A stretch of 62,544 nt of DNA from Planctomycetota bacterium (GCA_021810145.1 JAJZJL010000006.1:1-62544); one strand, 5' to 3'; numbered from the stretch's first letter, positions 7,776-17,317 are shown. Notes: generated by a model from the sequence alone, not told the origin. Program-made: numbers and translations.

Positions 7776-9590
7776 TTATTCCTCAAAGTTACCGCTGCGC
7801 CTGGATTCCTGCCGCCGACGAATCATATCCCATGGCCAGGTATTGATAACATTTCCACTCTGCGCCCAGGCCCGCCGCGCCGTGAGAATACCATAAACCA
7901 TTTTATCCATATCCTCGCGTTGATGCGCGTCGGTATTAATACACAGGGGTACCCCCGCTTCTACCGCCATTCGGGCGTGTATATCCCGCAAATCCAACCG
8001 CAGATCATGGGAGTTTATCTCCAATGCCACACCACTGCGGGCCGCCGCCATAATGACGGCTTTCATATCCGGTTCCAATCCGCGCCGTCCGCCCACCAGC
8101 CGCCCGGTCGGATGACCGATGACATCCACCAGCGGATTACCCGCGGCGCGAATCAATCGCGCTGTTGCGACCTCACTTTCCTGGCTTAGTGCCGCGTGCG
8201 GCGAGGCCACCACCCAATCCAGTTGCTGCAGAACATCATCGGGATAATCCAGCGATCCATCCGCCAGAATATCCACTTCACTGCCGGCCAGAACGGTTAT
8301 GCCCTTGACTTTTGCCGCCGCCGCGCGAATCGCCTTGATATGTTCCATGAGCCTGTCCACACGCAGTCCGTTGGCTTGAACCTGCGATTTGCTGTGATCC
8401 GTGATGGCAAAATATTCGTATCCGCGCCGCTTGGCCTCGGCAATCATATCGTCAATGCTGCAATGCCCGTCGCTGGCAGTGGTGTGTGAATGTAAATCAC
8501 CGCGGATATCGGATATCTGCAGAACCGGCCAAACCGCTGGAATCTTCCGCGACAGGTATTCCAGTCGCGAATCTGTTACTTTGACACTCGCGCCCCGGCC
8601 GTGTTGATACATCAATTGTGCCAGTTCAATTTCGCCCCGGTCCTCGCGCATTTCCGGCGGTAACCACGCCATTTCCAATGCCGCATAGATGCTCTCTTCA
8701 TTCTCTCCCGCCACCTGGGTCTGATCCTTGAAAAGACCCCATTCGTTGAGTTTCATGCCGCGCTTTACCGCTGCTTCACGCAACCGGACATTGTGTTCCC
8801 TGGAGCCTGTGAAATATTGAAGTGCCGCGCCCCAGTTCGGCTTGGCAACAATTCGAAAGTCAACCTGCAGTCCGGTGCGTGTGCGAATGCTGATTTTTGT
8901 TTCGCCTGCGCCAAGCGTCTGCTGTGTATCCTGATGTGACAACACTGCCGCCGTAATCGCCGGAACCATTTCCGCTTCAGCACATACAAGTATGTCAATA
9001 TCTCCTACAGACTCCTTGCCCCGCCGCAGACTTCCGCAATATTGAACCTGTGAAACCCCTTTTACCTTCCGGACCGCGTCGCAATAAGCCTCGGCCAGCG
9101 GTAGCGCCCAGCCGATGCCGATGCGTTTTCCCGCTTCCTCCATAAATTCCATATTCTGGCGAATTTTAAGCTGCTTCTTTTCACCAAAGCCCTTGAGCTT
9201 GGGCATAGTGCCTTCGACCAGATGCTTTTTCAGTTCTGCAACAGTCGTAATTCCCGCCTCCTTCCATAACTGATGGGCCGTCTTTACTCCCACCGATGAA
9301 ATGGCCAGCATCTCCAGCACGCCCGTCGGTACCCGCCCCGCGAGTTCCTCAAATTCTGAAATATGCCCCGTGCGCAAATATTCACTGACCTTATCCACGG
9401 TGCCTTTGCCTATGCCGGGCATCTGCTCCAGGCGGCCTTGCTCCTGCAATGTTTTGATATCCTCCGGCAGATCTTCGATTATTCGCGCCACCTTGCGCGT
9501 GCCAAGTACCCGGAAAGAATTCTCTTCCAGCAACGCCATCACGTCCGCCGCACGGTTGAATAACTCGGCAATATCCTGATTTTTGCTCAT
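7776..9590 (-). CDS. polX: DNA polymerase/3'-5' exonuclease PolX
   Basis: A family X repair polymerase fused to a PHP nuclease, 604 residues, the usual bacterial length. Helix-hairpin-helix modules occupy residues 1-140, including the MPGIGKGTVDKVSEYL turn. The nucleotidyltransferase palm is marked by YCGSLRRGKESVGDIDILV near residues 183-201, with the catalytic D-x-D. The PHP domain starts near residue 365 with DLHSHTTASDG and continues with AITDHSKS, GSEVDIL and INTDAH metal-binding motifs. Activities known for the family are gap filling and 3'-5' exonuclease or AP endonuclease action in base excision repair. No other repair genes adjoin it. Confidence 0.95.
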   Translation of the reverse strand: MSKNQDIAELFNRAADVMALLEENSFRVLGTRKVARIIEDLPEDIKTLQEQGRLEQMPGIGKGTVDKVSEYLRTGHISEFEELAGRVPTGVLEMLAISSVGVKTAHQLWKEAGITTVAELKKHLVEGTMPKLKGFGEKKQLKIRQNMEFMEEAGKRIGIGWALPLAEAYCDAVRKVKGVSQVQYCGSLRRGKESVGDIDILVCAEAEMVPAITAAVLSHQDTQQTLGAGETKISIRTRTGLQVDFRIVAKPNWGAALQYFTGSREHNVRLREAAVKRGMKLNEWGLFKDQTQVAGENEESIYAALEMAWLPPEMREDRGEIELAQLMYQHGRGASVKVTDSRLEYLSRKIPAVWPVLQISDIRGDLHSHTTASDGHCSIDDMIAEAKRRGYEYFAITDHSKSQVQANGLRVDRLMEHIKAIRAAAAKVKGITVLAGSEVDILADGSLDYPDDVLQQLDWVVASPHAALSQESEVATARLIRAAGNPLVDVIGHPTGRLVGGRRGLEPDMKAVIMAAARSGVALEINSHDLRLDLRDIHARMAVEAGVPLCINTDAHQREDMDKMVYGILTARRAWAQSGNVINTWPWDMIRRRQESRRSGNFEE

Positions 9591-9712
9591 TGCAATCCGG
9601 CTCCGTTATAAACGGATTTCATTTTACAGCATTTGGCACAACATGGGACCCGCCGCTGACTTTCAGCATGGTTAACCATGAATTTATTTTCGTGTGTTGA
9701 CAAGGGATTCAG

Positions 9713-10177
9713 CTATTTAACTGGAACCTCCTTCCAGCCATGCCGGTGAACTATTTCTTTCAGCAGTTGGACGAGATCGCGTTGCTGCCCGACCGTCAAA
9801 TGCCCGAAGAATTCCCGGTCGTTTTCATCGGCGAGCTGCGCCAGTCTGGGCACCAGTCGTTTTCCGGCTGCCGTCAGAGTTACGCGCTGATAGCGGCGAT
9901 CTCCGTTGGAAGCGCTTGTCCGCGCAACGAGCTTCTTGTGGCACAGCCGATTGACGAGTTTGGATATTGCGCCACGCGTCATGCCCAGGCGCTGAGCTGC
10001 TTGACTCGGATGAACCGGGCCGGATCGCAGCATTTCCCGCATAATGGCCCATTCTGCGACGGTGACGCCTTCGGCTTCCACCTTCTGCATAAAAGCGTGG
10101 GAAACATGATTCGAAACGAATCGCAGCCAATACCCGGCGTGCGATTCGAGTTCACTGGCTTCGATTGTTTTTGCCAT
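9713..10177 (-). CDS. MarR family transcriptional regulator
   Basis: A 154-residue winged helix-turn-helix repressor. The recognition region is the QAAQRLGMTRGAISKLVNRL segment near residues 60-80, followed by the wing with ARTSASNGDRRYQRVTLT. The flanking helices for dimerisation (residues 1-45 and 115-150) are present. It lies nine bases downstream of the SRPBCC gene and shares its promoter. A 12-bp perfect palindrome just after the -10 box of that promoter is the likely operator, so the pair is probably auto-repressed. The inducing ligand is unknown. Phenolics, oxidants or hydrophobic drugs are common for the family. Confidence 0.88.
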   Translation of the reverse strand: MAKTIEASELESHAGYWLRFVSNHVSHAFMQKVEAEGVTVAEWAIMREMLRSGPVHPSQAAQRLGMTRGAISKLVNRLCHKKLVARTSASNGDRRYQRVTLTAAGKRLVPRLAQLADENDREFFGHLTVGQQRDLVQLLKEIVHRHGWKEVPVK

Positions 10178-10186
10178 CCGTTCTCC

Positions 10187-10573
10187 TCACAACAACTGTG
10201 CCAATCGGGCCAGTTCATCATCCAAATCCGCCAGGCCGCGCCGAAAAAACTCGTCTGGCATACCGGGTGGCCGCTCCAGCGTCATGAGGAATAGCGCGCC
10301 GGTTGAAATGGGAACGACGCGGGCCGGCACATTCCATTTTCCCTCCTTGGGGTCAATGAATTCATGATCGAGAATGCCATAGGCATCGACTCCCCGGATC
10401 TGCAGCACCCCAGGGCCGCGCGGGGTTTGAATCTGCCAGCGATCGTGACCCAGCGGTGTGGAGGCCAGCACATTATGGACCGCCCAGCGCGGCCACTGGC
10501 CGCCGTCGGCCAGAAACTTCCAGGCGGCCTGCGGTGAACATGAGAGAGCAATCGATCGGGTGACAAAGTTCAT
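10187..10573 (-). CDS. SRPBCC (START-like) domain protein
   Basis: A 128-residue single-domain protein of the SRPBCC or polyketide-cyclase superfamily. The usual opening helix-grip pattern is visible: N-terminal strand FVTRSIALSCSPQAAWKFLAD, the WPRWAVHNV segment, central strands with GVLQIRGVDAYG, and a long C-terminal amphipathic helix (EFFRRGLADLDDELARLAQLL). These proteins bind hydrophobic ligands, and some are regulators or cyclases. An AAGGAG ribosome binding site lies just upstream of the ATG. It is the first gene of a two-gene operon with the MarR regulator, which suggests it is part of the response to the ligand sensed by MarR. Confidence 0.72.
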   Translation of the reverse strand: MNFVTRSIALSCSPQAAWKFLADGGQWPRWAVHNVLASTPLGHDRWQIQTPRGPGVLQIRGVDAYGILDHEFIDPKEGKWNVPARVVPISTGALFLMTLERPPGMPDEFFRRGLADLDDELARLAQLL

Positions 10574-10593
10574 GGTAAAAACTCCTTAAATGA

Positions 10594-10633
10594 TTTCCTA
10601 GGAAACTATATGAACGGGGCATTGCATTGTCAA
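10594..10633 (-). promoter_or_regulatory. Promoter and palindromic operator of SRPBCC-marR operon
   Basis: Read on the minus strand there is a consensus TTGACA -35 (10633-10628), a 17-base spacer and a TATAGT -10 (10610-10605). The perfect 12-bp palindrome TTTCCTAGGAAA occupies 10605-10594 and covers the expected transcription start. A repressor bound there would block the promoter. The AAGGAG and ATG of the SRPBCC gene follow. Confidence 0.72.
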
Positions 10634-10831
10634 GCAGGCCCATTGGCCGGCTCAGAAGCCTGCGTGAAATTGATTCCGGGCGCGGGCGAAATACCGCTGG
10701 AGTGTGCTGCCCCAATAAAGTCACGGCGTCATAACCGCAGGCCGCAACGAAATGCCGGCAATCAAAGCGCGTACGATGGGCCGGCACAGATAGGTCAGCG
10801 GGCGGCCAAGCGCTGCCGCAATGGCGCGGAC

Positions 10832-11542
10832 TCATGCCACTGCCGCGGCCCCGGACGCGATGGCCGCGCACAGCCGGGCGTCGCCTGCGGTCGTGACTTT
10901 TATATTTAACGCATCGCCGCGCGTGCCCACCACGCTGCCGCCGGTTAATTCAATGATCTGGGCATCATCGGTTACATGGTTGATACGGTTGGTCTTTATT
11001 AACGCCTGATAGCTTTGCAGCAGCAATTCTGTGCGAAAACACTGCGGCGTCTGGGCCTGAAAAAGTCCGGCCCGATCCACTGTCTGCACCACCATTTGAT
11101 CGGTTCCCAGCCGCTTGAGCGTGGCGGGTTCCGCCAGAACCGGCAATGCCGCACCATGCAATACCGCCCCCTCAAACGCGGCATCAATAACTTCGGTCGG
11201 CGTTATGGGCCGGGCCGCATCATGCACCGCAACAAACGGCGTTTGCACCTTGCCGCTGGATAAAGCCTTGTAAACGCTTTCCCATCGTTCCGATCCACCG
11301 GCGAGCACATGCAGCGGTTTGCCGTATAAAGCGCCCTGCAGATGTTGCCGGTAGGTCTCTATTCGCTGGGTACCGGTTGCTATGATGATTCCAGTCACGT
11401 CCGCCCGGCGCGTGAACAACGCCACCGCCCGCTGTAAAACCGTCAAACCGCCCACATCCACCAGTAATTTATCCCCTGCGGCAAAGCGCGTGCTATTTCC
11501 TGCAGCCGGAAGAATAACCGTAAATTCTCTGCTTTCAGCCAT
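10832..11542 (-). CDS. ispD: 2-C-methyl-D-erythritol 4-phosphate cytidylyltransferase
   Basis: The third step of the MEP isoprenoid pathway: CTP plus MEP gives CDP-methylerythritol. The 236-residue length is normal. The CTP-binding N-terminal signature is ILPAAGNSTRFAAGDK (residues 9-24), with the VHDAARP motif near residue 105 and a terminal VTTAGDARL strand. The arginine and lysine of the GNSTRF...GDK loop stabilise the pentacoordinate transition state in characterised enzymes, and both are present. No ispF is fused or adjacent. It is transcribed towards the SRPBCC-marR operon but separated by about 260 bases, so it is likely a separate unit. Confidence 0.93.
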   Translation of the reverse strand: MAESREFTVILPAAGNSTRFAAGDKLLVDVGGLTVLQRAVALFTRRADVTGIIIATGTQRIETYRQHLQGALYGKPLHVLAGGSERWESVYKALSSGKVQTPFVAVHDAARPITPTEVIDAAFEGAVLHGAALPVLAEPATLKRLGTDQMVVQTVDRAGLFQAQTPQCFRTELLLQSYQALIKTNRINHVTDDAQIIELTGGSVVGTRGDALNIKVTTAGDARLCAAIASGAAAVA

Positions 11543-12076
11543 GATTAAGAGTATCGCTGAAATCTACTCCGCCGACAAATGCAAGTTCCGGGTTGCACTC
11601 GTTGTACATCGCTCAATGGCGTATGCTGCCCCGCAGGGCCGGCATCTGGCGTTGGGTTATTGATCTTTGCTTTTCTACGGCCAAAGGTCCACGGCCAGGC
11701 GTGAAAGATCAAGCGCCAATCGTTGAGAACCACGATGTTTGCACCAGGCCATGCGTTTCAATGAACAGCTAATGTTAAAGCGGGTCTCAGTGTTGGTGCC
11801 CGTCATTTCGTCGCGTGTTTGAACAGCACGCAACGGGTCCTTTGGATGATTTTGGCCACCAGATCAAGGGTGATTCGGCGATTATTGCGCACGGATCATG
11901 GCACGTTTTTCCATGACAATCAAAAGGAAAGTTTCGAAAAGAGAAAAATCCTCGGCGAGTTGGTATAATTGCGAGGTTGTTTGGAACCGCATTGCCATGG
12001 ATGGGCTGTAACCGCGTTGTAATGCCCGCCTGCTGTGGTTGAGGTGAGTTGTGAAATCACATGGAAAGGGTGGACA
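11543..12076. other. Intergenic region between ispD and csrA
   Basis: About 530 bases hold no convincing gene. The short open frames have no family resemblance. A TATAAT hexamer at 11964-11969 could be the -10 box of a csrA promoter, but no -35 match lies at the right distance. Both divergent genes must have their promoters here. I see no tRNA or strong hairpin. Confidence 0.4.
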
Positions 12077-12364
12077 ATGCTGGCATTGAGTCGTGGTGAA
12101 GGGCAGAGCATCATTATTGACGGGAAGATCGAAGTGAAAGTGGTCAAGTGGTCCCGCGGCAGCGTGCGCCTGGCTATTCAGGCTCCGCGGGAAGTATCGG
12201 TTGATCGTGATGAAATTTGGCGGCGTATGCACCCCAATGATAAAACTCCGCTGGAGCAAGCTGAAGCCGATCGCCAATTACGCTTTGATGCAGGCGAAAC
12301 CTCCGCGCGGCCAGTTGCCCCAATAACCCCGGTTGTTGAACCGCCGGATGAAAAAATCGCATGA
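12077..12364 (+). CDS. csrA: Carbon storage regulator, with extended C-terminus
   Basis: A small RNA-binding protein that represses or stabilises mRNAs by binding GGA in their leaders. The core (residues 1-60) starts MLALSRGEGQSIIIDG, continues with the VRLAIQAPREVSVDR strand that forms the RNA-contact face, and ends near a DEIWRRM segment. The ATG at 12077 has a GGAAAGGG ribosome binding site six bases upstream, which rules out the longer frame starting at 12035. A further 30-35 residues rich in Ala, Pro and Glu extend beyond the usual 60-70 residue length and look disordered. No fliW, flagellar gene or other partner is adjacent. Confidence 0.88.
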   Translation: MLALSRGEGQSIIIDGKIEVKVVKWSRGSVRLAIQAPREVSVDRDEIWRRMHPNDKTPLEQAEADRQLRFDAGETSARPVAPITPVVEPPDEKIA

Positions 12365-12728
12365 CGGCTTTGATTTTGTCATTTCCCCACAATTGCCGCA
12401 GGAGCAGCGGTTTCAGCCATGCTTGAGCCAAGAACTTTGGAATCTGATATGGATTCAAGGCAAGTTACTAAACCTGGCGGCTAACAATCACGTATAAGTT
12501 TTAACGAGAGGCTCTGGAAAGCGTGAAATGCTGCGCAGCGATTGCGATGAGCACGGGGGGAACAGCGGTTGATGGATTAATTTTAAAAATGCGTAAATGT
12601 GTAGGTGAAAATCTGATTTTTCGATTTGTGATTAATTTCACAAGACTTGCCCGGGGCAATTCGCTACAATCGACGTTTTCGGGATTGGCTCGCTACGCTG
12701 CTGTCAGTCTCTGCGGTTGAGGAACAAG
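12365..12728. other. Intergenic region before the ResB-like gene
   Basis: About 360 bases with no supported gene. The second half is AT-rich and probably carries the promoter of the cytochrome c maturation genes. A TACAAT-like -10 lies near 12665 but the -35 is unclear. No terminator with a T-tract follows csrA. Confidence 0.3.
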
Positions 12729-14819
12729 ATGACCCGTACGATTGAAGCTCCAAACACCGGCGCAGTGCCATCGGCAACAGAATTAAAAGCGGCACCACCG
12801 TTATGGCTTGCGGAACGAATAATGCTGCGCATTGGCCGTGGTCCGGCCGCGGCCGGCCGCTTTCTTGACCGCCTCGCTGCATATAACGGCCCAATCGGAG
12901 CATTGGTACGGTTTTTCAGCTCGGTAAAGCTGGGGTTGGTCTGGCTGTTTCTAACCACTGCGTATATTGCCGTTGGCTCAGGTCTCCCCAGCGTGCGCAG
13001 TTATTTCGATGTATCAACCATGGGCTTTTTTAATGCACCGCCCATGGTGATTCTCATGGTACTTCTGGCAACAACGCTTATCGTCGTCACACTACGGCGA
13101 ATTCCGCTGACACTTTACAAGCTCGGCGTATGGACGGTGCACACCGGAATTATTACACTGCTGGTTGGATTGTTCTTTTACTTCGGATTAAAAAAAGAAG
13201 GAATGGTTCGGATCTTCCTGCATCAAACCGTACGCCATTATTATGATAATTCCGAACGGGCGCTTTTCATGAAAGTCAGCAGTGCGCCGGGCAAATCCGC
13301 CATGCTGCCACTGCCGTCGCTGCCCTTGTTCAGAGAGCGATCGGCCAAGAATCATCATCCCTTAAAAATTGCGGCTCCCGCAAAAATGATGACGGACCTT
13401 TCACCGGCGTTGTCCTCCGTGCATGTGCGGGTGGTGGGTTATTATCCGTATACACACCTGGAAGCCATGGCGGTTGAACGTCAACCGGGACAACCGGCGC
13501 GAAAGCCGGCTCTGGAATTTAATTTAAGCGCTACCGGTATGGCCAGCGGCGGGCAATGGCTGCTGGCGAAAACGCCACGTCTGCGCGTGGCGGACTCGGG
13601 TCTGCCCTGCGGAATCGAGTATCTGTATCATCCCAGTGCCCGGCGGCTGCGCGATATTACCACGAGCTTTAAGGGTAATAATGCGTTGATTGTCAGTGTT
13701 CCAGCGGATCATTTCCGGCAGGTGCTGGTAATAAAGCCCAATGAAAAAATAACGCTGCGCGGCACACCTTATACGATTATTCCCCGGCGGGAAATTAACA
13801 TGCCGCTTCTTTCCAAAGGATATCAGGGTGCCAGCAGTCAGGCCTATATGATTGATGTCTATCGGACTGATGGTGGTAAAAAGCCCTTTCATTTTCAGCG
13901 GGTGGCACTGTTTCGATATCCAACAAAAACGGTGGATTTTGTTTTTAACCACGGCAAACGCCAACTGATTCCCGATAAGATCGACCATCAGATTCATATT
14001 CGCTATGAAGATGCCCGGAAGTACCAGTTCTGGATTGTGGAGCATCAATCGGGAAAGCTTACGGTTGTCCAGCGTGCGGCGGGTGGGGCGGTCACGCAAT
14101 ATCCCATTGCCATCGGTCATCCCGTGGCTACCGCGGTCGCGGGCATCCCGTTCAGTATTTCCGTGCAGGAGCTGGCCAATGTGGTTTATCGACCGGAACT
14201 CATTCCGGTTGCTCAGCGGCGGCCCCAATTGGAACAGACCATGGGGCACTGCGTTTTGCAGCTTGCCCTCTCACACGGTAAGTGGACGGATAATCAGATA
14301 TTTGTGCCATTCCAGCAATTCGGTCTGCATGGTGATCTGGCACCAACCGCGGTGAAGGTGCCCGGCACCGGGAAGGTTAGCTTTGTATTTTCCACGCTGC
14401 GATGGAAACTTCCCGCGGCACTGACGCTGTTGTCGTGCAAAGAATTGTTTTATCCGGGGGGTAACAGCTTTCCGCGCGATTTCATCAGCAAAGTGCGATT
14501 TGCCAATTTGCAGACGCACCAGTCAACGGTGGCGGTGATTCATCTGAATCATCCGGAAACATTGGACGGGCAGCATTTTTTTCAGGCTCGATTTGGCAAG
14601 CAGGCCAATGGTACGCCATTTACGGTTCTGGGCGTAGGCAACACCAACGGCCTGTATCCGATGATCGTCGGCGTGATCATGATTATTTTTGGAATTGGTT
14701 ACGCTTTTTATATCAAGCCCGTTTTGATTAATATAAAGAAACAGCAATTGGCCCGGTTTGCCGCTGCGCAAAAGCAAGCCGGTGCGTCCGCATCTGGCGG
14801 AAATGTCGCGACCACATAG
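12729..14819 (+). CDS. ResB-like cytochrome c biogenesis protein
   Basis: The System II cytochrome c maturation partner of CcsA, about 696 residues. Three transmembrane segments lie near the N-terminus (LGLVWLFLTTAYIAVGSGL near 60-80, MVILMVLLATTLIVV near 100-118, HTGIITLLVGLFFYFG near 138-156). A very large periplasmic domain of about 480 residues follows, then one C-terminal helix (VGVIMIIFGIGYAFYI near 650-668). This topology matches ResB/Ccs1 but the periplasmic domain is longer than in classical members. The ATG at 12729 with an upstream GAGG is preferred over a TTG at 12717. The ccsA-like gene follows after 23 bases, so the two form an operon that exports haem and attaches it to CXXCH apocytochromes. 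Confidence 0.8.
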   Translation: MTRTIEAPNTGAVPSATELKAAPPLWLAERIMLRIGRGPAAAGRFLDRLAAYNGPIGALVRFFSSVKLGLVWLFLTTAYIAVGSGLPSVRSYFDVSTMGFFNAPPMVILMVLLATTLIVVTLRRIPLTLYKLGVWTVHTGIITLLVGLFFYFGLKKEGMVRIFLHQTVRHYYDNSERALFMKVSSAPGKSAMLPLPSLPLFRERSAKNHHPLKIAAPAKMMTDLSPALSSVHVRVVGYYPYTHLEAMAVERQPGQPARKPALEFNLSATGMASGGQWLLAKTPRLRVADSGLPCGIEYLYHPSARRLRDITTSFKGNNALIVSVPADHFRQVLVIKPNEKITLRGTPYTIIPRREINMPLLSKGYQGASSQAYMIDVYRTDGGKKPFHFQRVALFRYPTKTVDFVFNHGKRQLIPDKIDHQIHIRYEDARKYQFWIVEHQSGKLTVVQRAAGGAVTQYPIAIGHPVATAVAGIPFSISVQELANVVYRPELIPVAQRRPQLEQTMGHCVLQLALSHGKWTDNQIFVPFQQFGLHGDLAPTAVKVPGTGKVSFVFSTLRWKLPAALTLLSCKELFYPGGNSFPRDFISKVRFANLQTHQSTVAVIHLNHPETLDGQHFFQARFGKQANGTPFTVLGVGNTNGLYPMIVGVIMIIFGIGYAFYIKPVLINIKKQQLARFAAAQKQAGASASGGNVATT

Positions 14820-14842
14820 TCGAATTTTCAAGAGGTGTTGTA

Positions 14843-16783
14843 ATGAAGCTCAAGTACGTTGTCTCTCTGCTGACTTTATCGCTGATTGCCGCGATTCCCG
14901 CAATGGCAGTCATGAACGCCCGGGCGGCCATGCCGATTCAACAGGGTTCTCCCGCCGATCTGCCCGCCGGGCATCCGGACATCAGCCCGGGTGCCGCCCG
15001 TCGCGCCGGAATTAATCCCGTGCCGAGCATGAAACTCATGCGGCGCACGGCTGCAATCCAGCATCAGAACCGCGCTGCTTTCAAAAAACAGATCAACCTT
15101 GCTCCGTTGCGCATATTGGCGGTGCAAAACAACGATCAGGTTAAAACCATAGCCAGTTGGGCCAGCGAAACAGTACATACCATTTGCGGATTTGACAGCA
15201 TCAACGGGCAGGATCCGCTTTATACGGTATTGGATATGGCTTTTCGTCCGCAGGCATGGGACAACCGCAACTGCATTTTTGTTGAAACGGTTCCGATCCG
15301 TGAACGCCTCGGCCGGCTGGTTTCCAAGGCGGAGGCTAAGCGCATCTTGCAGCAGGGGACGGTAAGTCCCGACTTTATGGCCCGATCCGATGTGCATCAT
15401 CTGCTGGTAAAAATCAGTTCTACCGCCGCTTTAAGTTCCGGTGTTGCTGAAGTCAGCAGAGCCTTGGAAACATTTCAAAATCTTTCTTCGGAAATGAAAT
15501 TCGTTCCTCCGGCCGTGGGAAGTAAATCGACGGATTGGCTTGTACCGCTGGACTTGCTGCCGAATACCGGAGCGGTGGTGCGCAAAATGCTTAAGATGAA
15601 TGCTGATGTTAAACCTCTTCCCGGTTACACCCGGCAGCAATCGTTAAGCATTGTCCTGGGGCTGATTTCCCTGGGGCAGGGGTGGCAGGATAACAGTGCT
15701 TCAGAAGCCAATCAGGGAATTAAAACGCTGGCGCAAGTCCTCCCGGCCATTAATCCGGCCGTATACCCGTCGCACCTTAAGCGGCTGGTGGAATTGTGGT
15801 ATGACCGGCTATTTGATGGCACAATTGTGGGAGTGTTTCTTTATTTTATTTCCCTGACGCTTTTTGTCATTGCCGCCGTGGGAGCCGTGCCGGCCGTGCG
15901 TAAGCCGGCTTTGATATTCTTTACTGCCGCCGTGCTGGTTCATGCGCTGTTTATGGGCGTGCGCTGGTGGCTGGCCGGCCGGATTCCAATTCAAAATGAA
16001 TTCGAGAGTGTTCTGGGATCGGCGTTTGTCGGCTGTGTGATCGGCCTGATTTTGGAATATTGGAAAAAGAGCAATCTTTTTGGTCTGGCCATGAGCTTTG
16101 TCGGCTTCCTGGCCATGACGGCATGCTTCGTGGTGCCGTTTGTTTTAGGTGCCAATATTGGTGCCAATATTGGTCGCGTTGACGGTGTGCTGAATACCTA
16201 TTGGCTTTATATTCACGTTAATACCGTCATCAGCAGTTATGCTTTAATTGCCGCGAGCTTTTGCCTGGGCGTATTGTATCTGCTGGTGAAGTTGTATTAC
16301 CGCATGAATCCCGGCAATGGCCCGGGACATGGTGGCGGCCCGGCCATGACCATGGCCAGTGGTATTGGTTCATCGCTGGTGGCCGGACATTTGGCCGATT
16401 TGTCACAATCTCGCGCGACGGATGCCGCCGCGCCGGCGGCAGTGGCGGATTTGGCGGTTCGCCGCAACAAATTCCTGCTGCAACTCGATGCCGCGAACAT
16501 TGTGATCTTGCAAATGGGGTTCTGGTTCCTGGGTTCGGGTATTATTTTTGGTGCCGTCTGGGCTGATTTCAGTTGGGGACGGCCATGGGAATGGGATCCC
16601 AAGGAAACCTTTGCGCTGGTCACCTGGCTGGTATATCTCATTATTGTGCACCTGCGCTTTGTGACTCCGAAATACCGCCCGGACTGGACGGCATGGTTGT
16701 CCGTGGTAGGCTTTGCGGTGATGATGTTTAACTGGATCGGCGTAAACTTTTTCTACGTCGGGCTGCACAGTTACGCCACCTGA
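14843..16783 (+). CDS. CcsA/ResC-type cytochrome c assembly protein
   Basis: The haem-handling and ligation subunit of System II, 646 residues. The N-terminus is a signal-anchor-like segment (residues 1-29) followed by about 290 extracytoplasmic residues. The C-terminal half is the polytopic CcsA core. The haem-binding WWD region appears as WGRPWEWDPKETFALVTW near residues 573-590, followed by a conserved His in LIIVHLRF. Other candidate haem-ligand histidines are in VLVHALFMGVRWW and YWLYIHVNTV. The RPWEWDPKET form keeps the tryptophans and Asp. The long N-terminal extension is unusual for CcsA and may be specific to the partner. It follows the ResB-like gene in the same operon. Confidence 0.88.
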   Translation: MKLKYVVSLLTLSLIAAIPAMAVMNARAAMPIQQGSPADLPAGHPDISPGAARRAGINPVPSMKLMRRTAAIQHQNRAAFKKQINLAPLRILAVQNNDQVKTIASWASETVHTICGFDSINGQDPLYTVLDMAFRPQAWDNRNCIFVETVPIRERLGRLVSKAEAKRILQQGTVSPDFMARSDVHHLLVKISSTAALSSGVAEVSRALETFQNLSSEMKFVPPAVGSKSTDWLVPLDLLPNTGAVVRKMLKMNADVKPLPGYTRQQSLSIVLGLISLGQGWQDNSASEANQGIKTLAQVLPAINPAVYPSHLKRLVELWYDRLFDGTIVGVFLYFISLTLFVIAAVGAVPAVRKPALIFFTAAVLVHALFMGVRWWLAGRIPIQNEFESVLGSAFVGCVIGLILEYWKKSNLFGLAMSFVGFLAMTACFVVPFVLGANIGANIGRVDGVLNTYWLYIHVNTVISSYALIAASFCLGVLYLLVKLYYRMNPGNGPGHGGGPAMTMASGIGSSLVAGHLADLSQSRATDAAAPAAVADLAVRRNKFLLQLDAANIVILQMGFWFLGSGIIFGAVWADFSWGRPWEWDPKETFALVTWLVYLIIVHLRFVTPKYRPDWTAWLSVVGFAVMMFNWIGVNFFYVGLHSYAT

Positions 16784-16872
16784 TTTTGGCCCTGATATCT
16801 ATTTGGCCACGGTGGTGCCAGACATAACAACACGCCCGACTTGCCGCCATCGGGTTGGAACTGGAGTTGATT

Positions 16873-17268
16873 ATGACCACTTTTACACTCAAACAGACCG
16901 GGCCATTTGCCATTGATATCGACGGCGGCTCATGGAAATTGCGGATTGATTTGCCCGTCAAAAGCGGCGGGGGAGATACCGGACCGGGGCCGACGGATCT
17001 GGTGCCCATTGCCGTAGCGGCCTGTGAAATGATGCTGGCGTTAATCAGCGCCAACAAGCATGGCCGTCCGCTCACGGGCGTGGAAGCCACGGTCGATAAA
17101 CAGTATCTGGCCAATCCTTCGCGGCTTGGAGATATGCATGTTGTGCTCAAAAATGTGCTTAGCCAACTGCCGCCCGAACTCCATGATCGGGTAAAAGCCG
17201 CTGTTGCCACATGTCCGGTGGTAAAAACGCTGGAACATCCGCCACAGGTCTTCTCAGAAATAACTTGA
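16873..17268 (+). CDS. OsmC family peroxiredoxin-like protein
   Basis: A 131-residue OsmC/Ohr-type protein. These are dimeric thiol peroxidases that reduce organic hydroperoxides. Both redox cysteines are present: C51 in AVAACEMML and C114 in VATCPVVKTL. The GPGPTDLVPIAVAACEM segment is the family signature. The ATG at 16873, preceded by a TGGAG, is preferred over one at 16855. It sits 90 bases after the ccsA-like gene and just before a DUF1844 gene. Whether it is Ohr, OsmC or a YhfA-like type cannot be settled from these motifs. Confidence 0.85.
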   Translation: MTTFTLKQTGPFAIDIDGGSWKLRIDLPVKSGGGDTGPGPTDLVPIAVAACEMMLALISANKHGRPLTGVEATVDKQYLANPSRLGDMHVVLKNVLSQLPPELHDRVKAAVATCPVVKTLEHPPQVFSEIT

Positions 17269-17317
17269 AAAACCCCGTTGGCTGAATAAAAATAGTTGAC
17301 GCAATGAGGATTTGAAA

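Noticed and set aside
10473..10871. 132-residue frame between ispD and the SRPBCC gene
   Set aside because: It overlaps both genes in another frame and covers the well-formed SRPBCC promoter and operator.
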